From an uncultured Collinsella sp. (GTDB taxonomy: Bacteria > Actinomycetota > Coriobacteriia > Coriobacteriales > Coriobacteriaceae): a stretch of 14,783 nt of DNA. Location of the stretch: positions 1 to 14,783 of the forward strand of contig UQZM01000050.1 in the NCBI GenBank assembly GCA_900545615.1, in the 5' to 3' direction. A program made the position numbers and the translations under genes. Within the stretch, counting starts at the first letter, position 1. The number at the start of each line of letters is the position of its first letter. Positions 1-7,246 of the stretch are shown piece after piece. Under the pieces are notes generated by a model. The model searched no databases. It was not told the DNA's origin and saw nothing but the letters and a program-made list of their open reading frames with translations.

Positions 1-61
1 GGTGGAATAGTTCCTGTTTGCGGCAGAATAGGGCTTAAACAGGGACTATTCCACCGCAACT
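1..61 (+). repeat. Hairpin repeat family A, copy 1 (cut by window edge)
   Basis: A long inverted repeat. The left arm GGTGGAATAGTTCCTGTTT (1-19) pairs with 37-55 over 19 bp with a single G-U type mismatch, around a 17-nt loop (20-36). The right side continues with GCAACT (56-61); its partner would lie before the window. Positions 1-61 match 1188-1248 at 56 of 61 bases with no gap. The hairpin ends 13 nt before the GTG start of the next gene, so it would sit in the leader if transcribed. It may be a REP-like or miniature mobile repeat. Confidence 0.85.
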
Positions 62-74
62 GAAGGGGGCTGTC

Positions 75-1094
75 GTGGGCCATCGGGATTCATGTAATGA
101 TTCGCGTGGGGTTCGTTGGGGCATTTTGGGCGCTGGGCACATTTCTCATCGATTTGCATCGTCGCTCAAGAAGGTCGACGGGGCACGGCTGGTGGCTGCG
201 GCCGGTCGCACTCCTGCACATGTCGAGGAATTTTGCCGAGCGTTTTCGATCGATGCTGCGCATGGCCATGCCTCGGCCGACGATAGCGGCGATGCGGCTT
301 ATGACGCGCTGATTGCCGACCCCGATGTCGACGCAATCTACTTGGCTCTTCCGCATGGCATGCATACGCGTTGGGCCTGTCGCGCGCTGTGCGCCGGAAA
401 GGCCGTGCTGTGCGAAAAGCCGGCCGTTTTGAGTGAGGAAGAGGCTCTCTCGATTGCCTCCACCTCTCGCGAGCGCGGCGTGCTGTTTATGGAGGCAATG
501 AAGAATCGGTTTTGCCCGATGCGCACTCGCGTGAAGGACTTGTTTGCGTCGGGTGAGCTTGGCCGTATCGTTTCGATTGAAAGCGTGCAAAAGCTCGATT
601 ACGGCGAGTCTCCTTCGGGCTATCTGCTTGATCCGTTGCAGGGCGGCTGTCTATATGACATGGGCTGCTATGCGGTCGGTTGGTTTGAGGATTTGCTCGC
701 GGGCGCTTGCGAGGTTTCGTCCCGTGAAGTTCGCTGGCGTGACGTATCGGGCGGTCGCGTCGATTGGGCCGACGAGATCCATATGAGCGTCGGCGGTATA
801 CCCATTCATATGGTGTGCGACGGCGAAGCAACATATGAAAGCCGCTTAACGATTGCCTGTGAGCGGGGCTCGTTGGAAATCGAGCGGCTCCATCGCCCCG
901 AGCTCGCCCATGTGAAGTATTCCGACGGTCGAGTACTCGAAATAAATGCCCCGTTTGAGGTCGATGATTTCTATGGCGAAATCCAGCATGCGACCCAGCT
1001 CATCCGGGCGGGGAAACTCGAGAGTCCCGTCATGCCCCTTGCCGCCACACAGCGCTGCGCGCGCATTATCGATGCAATCCGTCTAGCCCTCTAG
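75..1094 (+). CDS. Gfo/Idh/MocA family NAD(P)-dependent oxidoreductase
   Basis: A 339-residue predicted cytoplasmic dehydrogenase, probably acting on a sugar, inositol or dihydrodiol type substrate. The exact substrate cannot be read from the sequence. An N-terminal Rossmann fold starts at residue 14, with a glycine-rich GILGAGHI loop at 16-23. The family EKP motif is at 114-116, where the lysine is the usual catalytic and cofactor-binding residue. The second domain carries LYDMGCYAV (193-201), where this family has its conserved D/G/Y positions. The length is normal for the family. The GTG start at 75 is chosen because AAGGGGG (63-69) lies 5 nt upstream. The first 12 residues precede the fold and could be shorter in reality. 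The gene stands alone between two copies of hairpin repeat A. I see no convincing promoter of its own inside the window. Family assignment is firm; function is open. Confidence 0.9.
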   Translation: MGHRDSCNDSRGVRWGILGAGHISHRFASSLKKVDGARLVAAAGRTPAHVEEFCRAFSIDAAHGHASADDSGDAAYDALIADPDVDAIYLALPHGMHTRWACRALCAGKAVLCEKPAVLSEEEALSIASTSRERGVLFMEAMKNRFCPMRTRVKDLFASGELGRIVSIESVQKLDYGESPSGYLLDPLQGGCLYDMGCYAVGWFEDLLAGACEVSSREVRWRDVSGGRVDWADEIHMSVGGIPIHMVCDGEATYESRLTIACERGSLEIERLHRPELAHVKYSDGRVLEINAPFEVDDFYGEIQHATQLIRAGKLESPVMPLAATQRCARIIDAIRLAL

Positions 1095-1181
1095 GACTTG
1101 GCGCTGACGCGTAGGGGATCATGACGCTGGCGCCCGTAGCCGCAGTGCTTGGTGGCCCGCATCTCTGATGCCCCTTTTATA

Positions 1182-1248
1182 AGTTGCGGTGGAATAGTTC
1201 CTGTTTGCGGCAGAATAGGGGCCAAACAGGAACTATTTCACCGCAACT
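1182..1248 (+). repeat. Hairpin repeat family A, copy 2 (complete)
   Basis: The complete form of the repeat at 1-61. A 26-nt left arm (1182-1207, beginning AGTTGCGGTGG) pairs with 1223-1248 with one G-U type mismatch at 1238. The 15-nt loop (1208-1222) shares GCGGCAGAATAGGG with copy 1. Similarity to copy 1 continues past the stem into the G-rich stretch that serves as the ribosome binding site of the next gene. The two copies are direct repeats flanking the oxidoreductase gene. Confidence 0.9.
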
Positions 1249-1266
1249 GATGAGGGGGAGTTGGAG

Positions 1267-2133
1267 ATGCTGACGATCGGATGTCATCTTTCGACGACGA
1301 AGGGCTATCGGGCAATGGGGGAGACGGCGTTGTCCATTGGCGCCAATACCTTTGCGTTCTTTACGCGCAACCCGCGCGGTGGCAAGGCAAAAGAACTTGA
1401 CATGGATGACGTGGCGGCTCTGCGCGAGCTTATGGCGCAAAACGACTTTGGACCGCTGGTGGCGCATGCCCCGTATACCTACAACCCCTGCTCAGCCAAA
1501 GAGCGGGCGCGCGAGTTTGCCCTGGAGGCCATGGCAGAGGACCTGCGGCGCATGGAGGAGCTGCCCGGCAACTACTACAACTTCCATCCCGGTGCGCATG
1601 TGGGGCAGGGCTCCGACGCCGGTATTCAGATGATTGTCGGCACCCTGTGCCAGGTGATGTTTGAGGGCCAGCAGACGACGGTGCTGCTCGAGACCATGGC
1701 CGGCAAGGGTACCGAGGTGGGCCGCAGCTTTGAGGAACTGGCGTGCATTATCGAGGGCGTTGCCGCCAAGTGCCCAGAGCTGTCCGATAAGCTGGGCGTT
1801 TGTTTGGATACCTGCCATGTGAGCGATGCTGGCTACGACATCATCCATGATCTGGACGGCGTACTCGACGAGTTCGACCGCGTGGTGGGTATCGACCGCT
1901 TGCGTGCCGTACACATCAACGATTCGAAGAACCCTTGTGGCGCCCATAAAGATCGCCACGAGTGCATCGGCAAGGGATACCTTGGCAGCGAGGAATTTGG
2001 TGGCGGTATGCAGGTTATGCAGAATATTGTATCGAATGGCCGTTTGTGTTCGCTGCCGTTTATTTTGGAGACTCCGAACGAACTTGCAGGTTATGCAGCT
2101 GAAATTAGACTATTAAGGTCATTGCAGCAGTAA
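1267..2133 (+). CDS. nfo: Endonuclease IV (AP endonuclease, Nfo)
   Basis: A 288-residue zinc-dependent apurinic/apyrimidinic endonuclease of base excision repair. It nicks DNA 5' of abasic sites. All nine metal ligands of the family can be placed: H68 (AHAPY), H107 (NFHPG), E142 (LLETMAGKG), D181 and H184 (CLDTCH), H216 (VHINDSK), D229 and H231 (HKDRHE), and E268 (ILETP). The length matches the family. ATG at 1267 is preferred over the in-frame TTG at 1261 because the GAGGGGGAG element (1252-1260) gives 6 nt spacing to the ATG and none to the TTG. The gene follows hairpin repeat A by 18 nt. No strong terminator is visible after the stop; the downstream 60 bp are AT-rich and lead into the next promoter. 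Confidence 0.96.
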   Translation: MLTIGCHLSTTKGYRAMGETALSIGANTFAFFTRNPRGGKAKELDMDDVAALRELMAQNDFGPLVAHAPYTYNPCSAKERAREFALEAMAEDLRRMEELPGNYYNFHPGAHVGQGSDAGIQMIVGTLCQVMFEGQQTTVLLETMAGKGTEVGRSFEELACIIEGVAAKCPELSDKLGVCLDTCHVSDAGYDIIHDLDGVLDEFDRVVGIDRLRAVHINDSKNPCGAHKDRHECIGKGYLGSEEFGGGMQVMQNIVSNGRLCSLPFILETPNELAGYAAEIRLLRSLQQ

Positions 2134-2194
2134 TGACTGTCACAAAGTAGAGTATTCCATTCACGTTATGGGTTTGTTTCAATCAGTTTTCTCA

Positions 2195-2223
2195 TTGCAG
2201 ATTCGTAATTCCGGGTGCATAAT
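2195..2223 (+). promoter_or_regulatory. Sigma-70 type promoter of the amino-acid ABC operon
   Basis: A -35 box TTGCAG (2195-2200) and a -10 box CATAAT (2218-2223) are separated by 17 bp in a locally AT-rich stretch. The predicted start is near 2230, giving a leader of about 50 nt ahead of the lipoprotein gene. Confidence 0.65.
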
Positions 2224-2280
2224 AGCCAACAGTTTTTGCAGACCTCTGAATCAAACGAGGTCACCGGAAGGAGACTGATT

Positions 2281-3141
2281 ATGAAGCTGAAGAAGCTTGG
2301 CGCATTTGCCGCCACGGGTGCTATGGCACTCGCCCTCGCACTGACGGGCTGCGGTTCGTCCAACGCCACCTCTGGTTCTGATGCCGGTTCCAGCAGCTCT
2401 GACGACGCTAAGGTCGAGAAGGTCGACGGCTCCAAGGAGTACGCGCTCGTCAAGGACGGCACGCTGACCGTCGGCACCTCTGCCGAGTACGCACCGTTTG
2501 AGTACAAGGATGACAACGGCGACTACCAGGGCTTTGACCTTGAGCTCATCAAGGCTATCGGTGACAAGCTGGGTCTGGATGTCGAGTACGTCAACAACGA
2601 CTTCGACACGCTGGTTCCGGGCGTCGCTTCGGGCGCCAAGTATGACGTCGCCATCGCGGCTATCACCGACACGCCCGAGCGTGAGAAGGAAGTCACTTTC
2701 TCCGATTCCTACTACATGGACGATCAGGCTATCGTGACCAAGGTCGATAACACCGACATCACGGCCGACAACTACAGCGAGAAGCTCAACAACGCCGACG
2801 CTACCATCATCGTCCAGTCTGGCTCGACCGCCGAGGCCTTTGCCCAGGAGAACTTCCCCAAGGCCAAGATCGTCCCCTACAAGGACGCCACCGAGTGCTT
2901 CAGCGCCCTGCAGTCCGATAAGGGCGACGCCGTAGTCACCAATCGCTCCGTTGCCAGCCAGCTGACCGCCGAGCAGTTCAACACCTGCCAGACCATCAAG
3001 CAGATCAGCACCGGCGAGGAGTACGCCATCGCCATCAACCAGGGCAACACCAAGCTCAAGGACGACGTCAACCAGGCCATCAAGGACCTGACCGATGACG
3101 GTACCGTCGACGCCCTCATGGCTAAGTACAACATCAAGTAA
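2281..3141 (+). CDS. Amino-acid ABC transporter substrate-binding lipoprotein (SBP family 3)
   Basis: A 286-residue extracytoplasmic solute receptor for a polar amino acid importer. A lipoprotein signal peptide has KLKK at 2-5, a hydrophobic core at 6-22 and lipobox LTGC ending at C24. A Ser/Gly/Asp-rich linker (25-45) follows. The family-3 binding fold starts at about residue 58, with GFDLELIKAIG (84-94) as the family signature and ITDTPERE (128-135), whose R134 is expected to hold the ligand carboxylate. In the motif that normally reads DAVVxD, this protein has DAVVTN, so N221 replaces the Asp that usually contacts the ligand amino group. ATG at 2281 is chosen because AAGGAG (2268-2273) precedes it by 7 nt and the signal peptide begins there. 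It is the first gene of the importer operon. Ligand unknown. Confidence 0.94.
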   Translation: MKLKKLGAFAATGAMALALALTGCGSSNATSGSDAGSSSSDDAKVEKVDGSKEYALVKDGTLTVGTSAEYAPFEYKDDNGDYQGFDLELIKAIGDKLGLDVEYVNNDFDTLVPGVASGAKYDVAIAAITDTPEREKEVTFSDSYYMDDQAIVTKVDNTDITADNYSEKLNNADATIIVQSGSTAEAFAQENFPKAKIVPYKDATECFSALQSDKGDAVVTNRSVASQLTAEQFNTCQTIKQISTGEEYAIAINQGNTKLKDDVNQAIKDLTDDGTVDALMAKYNIK

Positions 3142-3163
3142 AATAACTACTTGATTGCGCGCG

Positions 3164-3194
3164 GGCCCTTTCCGTTTTAGCGGGAAGGGCCTTT
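3164..3194 (+). terminator. Weak intercistronic terminator or processing hairpin
   Basis: An 11-bp stem pairs 3164-3174 with 3181-3191 (one G-U pair) around a TTTTAG loop. It is followed by only three T, then GCGC. The short T tract suggests partial termination or an mRNA-stabilising structure between the binding protein and permease genes, a common way to make excess binding protein. Confidence 0.55.
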
Positions 3195-3259
3195 GCGCTT
3201 CTCTTGACGGAGAGCGTTTCCGTCTCGTTTTGCCGGCAACTTCTACGATAGGAGCCACC

Positions 3260-4621
3260 TTGTCTCGACTGAACAAAGGGGCCGCGGAGCAGCGTTTTCC
3301 ACTGTCCGCCTTGCTCCAAAAGCTAGCCTGCGTCATGGCCGTGGCGCTCGCGCTGGTGTGCGCGGGGGCATATGCGCCCACGACCGCCCAGGCGCTTGAG
3401 ACCGCAAAGATTACCGCCCGACCCAACACCGGTTCGGGCAGCGCCGTGGTCGGCGGTACCGAGACGCGCATTACCTGGGAGGTCCAGGCCGATGCCGATG
3501 AGGAACTGAGTGGGCTTTCGCTGACGTTTGCCGACGGCACGACGTTTGGTGCCGATGACACACGCCTGACGATGCTCTCGGGCGAGGACCTCATGGACCG
3601 TACGCCCATGAAGCCCGCGTGCAAGGCTGACGGCCAGACGCTCAAGATTGACTTTGGCGAGACGGCGCCTGCCGGCGGCTTTTTCCGTGTCGAGGTTTAC
3701 GGCGTGACCTTCCCCGTCGAGGGCGGCGATGAGGCCTTTAGCGGCACCTATACGCTCGCCGACGGGTCGACCAAGAAGATCTCCAAGATTCCGTCGGTGG
3801 AGATCAAGGGCGTGACGGCGTTCGATAACTTCCTGGCCGACCTTAAAGAGCAGCCGTGGGTCGAGGCGTGGAACTCCAATATGTTCCTGCGCCTGTTCCT
3901 GAACCCGGTCATTTTGGTCCAGAGCCTGCCGATCGTCTTCAAGGGCTTCCTTATGTCGCTCTCGATCGTGCTCGTGGCGTTTCCGTTGGCCATTCCCTTT
4001 GGCTTTGCGCTGTCGCTCATGCGCATTTCCAAGTCGCGCATCCTTCGCTGCCTTGCCGGCATCTATGTGAATATCATCCGCGGCACGCCGGCGTTCTTGC
4101 AGATCTACATTGCGTTCTTTGGCTTGCCGCTGGCCGGTGTCAAAGTGGACGACTATGTGCTGGGTGTTATCGTCATGGCCATGAACTCGTCTGCGTACCT
4201 GTGCGAGATCTTCCGTGCCGGTATTCAGTCGATCCCCAAGGGCCAAAACGAGGCCGCTCGCTCGCTGGGCATGAATGCCCTCCAGACGCTGCTCTATGTC
4301 ATGATTCCGCAGACGTTCCGCAATGTCCTGCCTACGCTGACCAGCGAGTTCATCCTGCTCTACAAGGACACGTCGCTGCTTGCCGCCGTGGGTGTCGTCG
4401 AGATCGTCATGAACGCCCGTACCATCGTGGCCACGACGGGCTCCATCACGCCGTATGTGGTTGCCGCCCTGTTCTATCTGGTCATTACCCTGCCGCTTGC
4501 GCGCTTGGTGAGCGGTCTTGAGGCGAGGCTTTTGGGCACGGCCGAGACCAAGAAGAAGCGTCCCACCAAGAGCGCCGGACAGGTTGTCGCGACGCCCGCC
4601 GATCATATCGCCGGTCTGTAA
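3260..4621 (+). CDS. Amino-acid ABC transporter permease with N-terminal extracytoplasmic domain
   Basis: A 453-residue membrane subunit, about twice the usual length of HisM/GlnP-type permeases. Residues 1-45 look like a signal peptide or anchor: hydrophobic stretch 22-39, possible cleavage after AQA near 45. Residues 46-190 form a hydrophilic, beta-rich segment with alternating hydrophobic strands, which I do not recognise. Residues 215-425 are the permease proper, with several membrane segments. The cytoplasmic EAA loop that contacts the ATPase runs from E331 (EAARSLGMNA) to the P350-Q351 end. The C-terminus is a basic tail. The TTG start at 3260 is chosen for TAGGAG (3249-3254), 5 nt upstream, and because it keeps the signal segment. 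It lies 118 nt after the binding protein and 12 nt before the ATPase. It probably works as a homodimer; this is inferred from the single permease gene. Confidence 0.9.
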   Translation: MSRLNKGAAEQRFPLSALLQKLACVMAVALALVCAGAYAPTTAQALETAKITARPNTGSGSAVVGGTETRITWEVQADADEELSGLSLTFADGTTFGADDTRLTMLSGEDLMDRTPMKPACKADGQTLKIDFGETAPAGGFFRVEVYGVTFPVEGGDEAFSGTYTLADGSTKKISKIPSVEIKGVTAFDNFLADLKEQPWVEAWNSNMFLRLFLNPVILVQSLPIVFKGFLMSLSIVLVAFPLAIPFGFALSLMRISKSRILRCLAGIYVNIIRGTPAFLQIYIAFFGLPLAGVKVDDYVLGVIVMAMNSSAYLCEIFRAGIQSIPKGQNEAARSLGMNALQTLLYVMIPQTFRNVLPTLTSEFILLYKDTSLLAAVGVVEIVMNARTIVATTGSITPYVVAALFYLVITLPLARLVSGLEARLLGTAETKKKRPTKSAGQVVATPADHIAGL

Positions 4622-4633
4622 GGAGGTCCTGTC

Positions 4634-5383
<750 letters not shown>

Positions 5384-5409
5384 CGGCGCGTCGAAGTTGT
5401 CGATATAGC

Positions 5410-5444
5410 AAACGGGGACCGGATAGTATCCGGCCCCCGTTTTT
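5410..5444 (+). terminator. Intrinsic terminator of the ABC operon
   Basis: A GC-rich hairpin pairs 5410-5424 with 5428-5442 with one A/C mismatch and a very small loop, ending in a T run (5440-5444). It lies 27 nt after the ATPase stop. The other strand ends the stem in TTTGC, so it might also slow leftward transcription leaving the flavodoxin gene. Confidence 0.88.
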
Positions 5445-5515
5445 GTTTGGGCGTGAACGACTGTTGTTGTGCAATGCTCGGCTGTCAGTTGCTTTGCGAC
5501 TTTCTGACGGCTTCG

Positions 5516-5935
5516 TTAGGCCAGCTCCGCTCCCAGGGCTTTGCAGGCCGCCTCGCCCTCATCGTCGGGCGCATCGTAGCAGATGACGGAATCGACGACG
5601 TTGACGCCCGCCTCGTCGGCGTCCGCCTTCCAGTTGTCCATCCACTCGCCCTCGGCCCACGAATAGGAACCAAAGAGGATGACCTTCTTGTCGCCGAGGG
5701 CTTCCTTGACCTCATCCCACATGGGCTGGAACTCATCGTATTCAAGCTCCTCGGAGCCCATGGCGGGGCAGCCGAAGGCGATGGCATCATAGTTGGTGGC
5801 CTTGTCGGCAGAGAAGTCGGCGCAGGGGATGACTGCGGCCTCGGCTCCGGCTGACGTCGCGCCCTCGGCGACGAGGTTTGCCATGGCCTCGGTGTTGCCT
5901 GTGCCGCTCCAGTAGACGACTGCGATCTTGCTCAT
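5516..5935 (-). CDS. Short-chain flavodoxin
   Basis: A 139-residue FMN electron carrier. The phosphate-binding loop is S10-G-T-G-N-T15, immediately after the first strand KIAVVYW. The two loops that sandwich the flavin ring are GCPAMGSEELE (55-65, M59) and GSYSWAEGEWMDNW (89-102, W93), as in clostridial flavodoxins. The length fits the short-chain class. ATG at 5933-5935 is chosen because AAAGGA lies 7-8 nt upstream and the sequence starts with the expected strand. It is the second gene of a leftward pair, 46 nt after the DUF3793 gene. Flavodoxins often replace ferredoxin when iron is scarce, and the promoter palindrome at 6710-6725 could report such control; that is inference. Confidence 0.95.
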   Translation of the reverse strand: MSKIAVVYWSGTGNTEAMANLVAEGATSAGAEAAVIPCADFSADKATNYDAIAFGCPAMGSEELEYDEFQPMWDEVKEALGDKKVILFGSYSWAEGEWMDNWKADADEAGVNVVDSVICYDAPDDEGEAACKALGAELA

Positions 5936-5981
5936 ATTGAGTCCTTTCGGTTGTGCGGCGTGCGGCCGCGGTTTGTACGTT

Positions 5982-6686
5982 CTATCGGGTCGCCTGGGCA
6001 AGTTGCGCCAAGCTGCAGCCCTGCTGATAGATAAAGGTGAGGTGTTGGGTGCAGGCACGGTACGCATCAAACGTCGCAAGCGCCTGCTCGGCATTCGTAT
6101 AGACCTTCCAGGCTCCAAAGATCTTGTAGTTCTCGCCACGTTGGGCGATGAACTCGTGCACGTCGTCGTAGGGATACCCCAGGAAGTAGCCAATTTCGTG
6201 TGGAAACTCGCAGGTGCAGCCGTTGTCGTAGCGTGCTTGATGGTCCAATGCGCATCGGGTTTGGCCGCATGCGCATTCCGCGGCGTTATTGCTTGCGAGC
6301 GTGATGCGCGATGCCAGGTGCACAAGACATGCCGAGAGGTTGCCGGTGTCGTAGCCCTCCTTGGCGAGTGCCGTTTTGGCGCGCGGGTCAGCAAGGTAAG
6401 TGGCGAGGCTGTTGGGCCGATATGCGTATACGAGCGCCCCGCAGGGGCGCCAGACCAAAACGCTCAGATGAATGCCGAGCGAGTTAAGCTCGCGGTTGCA
6501 CTGGGCGATAACGTTGAGCAGGCGTGCTCGGCGTTCTGCGATTGACGCGGTCGCGTCCGAACCATCCTGATGGGCGTAGACGCCGGGATAGGTAAAGAGC
6601 GATGCCGGCTTGATGCCCGCGAGCGTGGGAGAGCAGTTGCGCACGACCGCTGCCTGAAACGTTGGAATGTCTATGGTTCGGGTCAC
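5982..6686 (-). CDS. DUF3793 family protein with Cys-rich insertion
   Basis: A 234-residue predicted cytoplasmic protein. The family hallmark is FPHEIGYFLGYPYDDVHEFI (161-180) followed by YKIFGAWKVY (187-196) and a terminal AxxxF..Y..C segment. The molecular function of the family is unknown; it recurs next to flavodoxins and ferrous-iron transport genes in anaerobes, and here it precedes a flavodoxin. Residues 136-160 hold a cysteine cluster (C138, C140, C145, C157, C159) with H149, which looks like an added metal site. Eleven cysteines occur in all. The GTG start at 6684-6686 is supported by AAGGAG 4 nt upstream; no better ATG exists before the conserved region. Family call is from motif recall. 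Confidence 0.85.
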   Translation of the reverse strand: MTRTIDIPTFQAAVVRNCSPTLAGIKPASLFTYPGVYAHQDGSDATASIAERRARLLNVIAQCNRELNSLGIHLSVLVWRPCGALVYAYRPNSLATYLADPRAKTALAKEGYDTGNLSACLVHLASRITLASNNAAECACGQTRCALDHQARYDNGCTCEFPHEIGYFLGYPYDDVHEFIAQRGENYKIFGAWKVYTNAEQALATFDAYRACTQHLTFIYQQGCSLAQLAQATR

Positions 6687-6709
6687 GGTGCTCCTTACGG
6701 ATCTAAACT

Positions 6710-6725
6710 GTTAGCCTAGGAAAAC
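6710..6725. promoter_or_regulatory. Candidate operator: palindrome GTTnnCCTAGGnnAAC
   Basis: On the plus strand this reads GTTAGCCTAGGAAAAC, symmetric at 12 of 16 positions about CCTAGG. It abuts the -10 box and covers the predicted start point of the leftward promoter, a classic repressor position. The half TAGGCTAAC (minus strand) equals the right half-site core of DtxR/IdeR iron boxes, but the other half does not match well. The regulator is therefore open. Confidence 0.5.
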
Positions 6726-6752
6726 TTATACACGAAAGTAAGCCATGGTCAA
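6725..6752 (-). promoter_or_regulatory. Leftward sigma-70 promoter for DUF3793-flavodoxin
   Basis: Read on the minus strand, -35 TTGACC (6752-6747) and -10 TATAAG (6730-6725) are 16 bp apart. Transcription would start near 6718, about 30 nt before the GTG start of the DUF3793 gene. Confidence 0.7.
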
Positions 6753-6778
6753 CAAAAAAGTTTGAGTAGGGAAACTAA

Positions 6779-6810
6779 TTGACCGAACCGACATAATTTT
6801 GGGTTAAGAT
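6779..6810 (+). promoter_or_regulatory. Possible rightward promoter for the HMA protein, long spacer
   Basis: -35 TTGACC (6779-6784) and -10 TAAGAT (6805-6810) are separated by 20 bp, longer than optimal. Such spacing occurs in activator-dependent promoters, but no clear spacer palindrome is seen. The start would be near 6817, inside the downstream CsoR-like site. Confidence 0.4.
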
Positions 6811-6814
6811 GGGG

Positions 6815-6831
6815 ACACCCCACGGGGGTAT
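6815..6831. promoter_or_regulatory. CsoR-type (copper or persulfide sensor) operator
   Basis: The sequence ACACCCCACGGGGGTAT has 7-bp arms (ACACCCC / GGGGTAT, 6 of 7 paired) around ACG. From memory it is nearly the same as the Bacillus subtilis copZA operator ATACCCTACGGGGGTAT (two differences). It lies 31 nt before the start of a gene for a metal-binding HMA protein, which fits Cu(I)-responsive derepression. A persulfide sensor (CstR) would use a similar site. No csoR gene lies in the window. Confidence 0.7.
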
Positions 6832-6862
6832 CTCTGAAATGGACCGTAAGGAAGGGGAGCGT

Positions 6863-7246
6863 ATGAGCGACTTGCTCAACCCAGCAAATATCATCGTGCT
6901 GGGCGTGATTGCTATTGGTATGTTCTTTGGGCTGCGCCGTATTGCGGCGTCGACGCATGGGAAGAGTTGCTGCAGTGATGGCGCAAGCGGAAAGAAAGCC
7001 AAGAGGGTTGTTGTGGTGGATACCGATGCGTCGCACTATCCCTATAGCGATGAGCTGTTCATCGGCGGCATGAGCTGTGACGACTGCGCTCAGAACGTAG
7101 CCAATGCCCTCAATACGCTTGATGGCGTGTGGGCAACGGTAACGTATGCGGACCACACGGCACGCGTACGCTCGAAGCGCCCGGTTGATCGCGACACACT
7201 CGAGACGGCGGTGAGGGGTGCGGGCTATTACGTTATGAAAATGTAG
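6863..7246 (+). CDS. Membrane-anchored heavy-metal-associated (HMA) domain protein
   Basis: A 127-residue protein. One N-terminal membrane segment (about 9-26, NIIVLGVIAIGMFFGL) is followed by a basic region with a KSCCSDG motif (C36, C37), then an HMA fold from about residue 64. The HMA metal site is G69-M-S-C72-D-D-C75, the usual GMxCxxC for Cu(I) and related ions. The domain ends in GAGYYV (119-124). It probably binds or hands over metal at the inner membrane face; partners are not in the window. Related small Cys-containing membrane proteins often sit by feoB. ATG at 6863 is chosen because a purine-rich AAGGAAGGGGAG (6848-6859) precedes it; an in-frame upstream start would overlap the operator. 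It is divergent from DUF3793-flavodoxin and under a CsoR-like site. Confidence 0.88.
   Translation: MSDLLNPANIIVLGVIAIGMFFGLRRIAASTHGKSCCSDGASGKKAKRVVVVDTDASHYPYSDELFIGGMSCDDCAQNVANALNTLDGVWATVTYADHTARVRSKRPVDRDTLETAVRGAGYYVMKM

Noticed and set aside
1149..1183. Possible promoter (TTGGTG ... TATAAG) before nfo
   Set aside because: The spacer is 23 bp, too long for a normal sigma-70 promoter.
2251..3645. Minus-strand frame of 464 codons opposite the binding protein gene
   Set aside because: It runs antisense across two real genes and an intergenic hairpin and has low-complexity composition.
6779..6810. MerR-family type promoter because of the 20-bp spacer
   Set aside because: No clear inverted repeat lies within the spacer, while a CsoR-like site lies just downstream.
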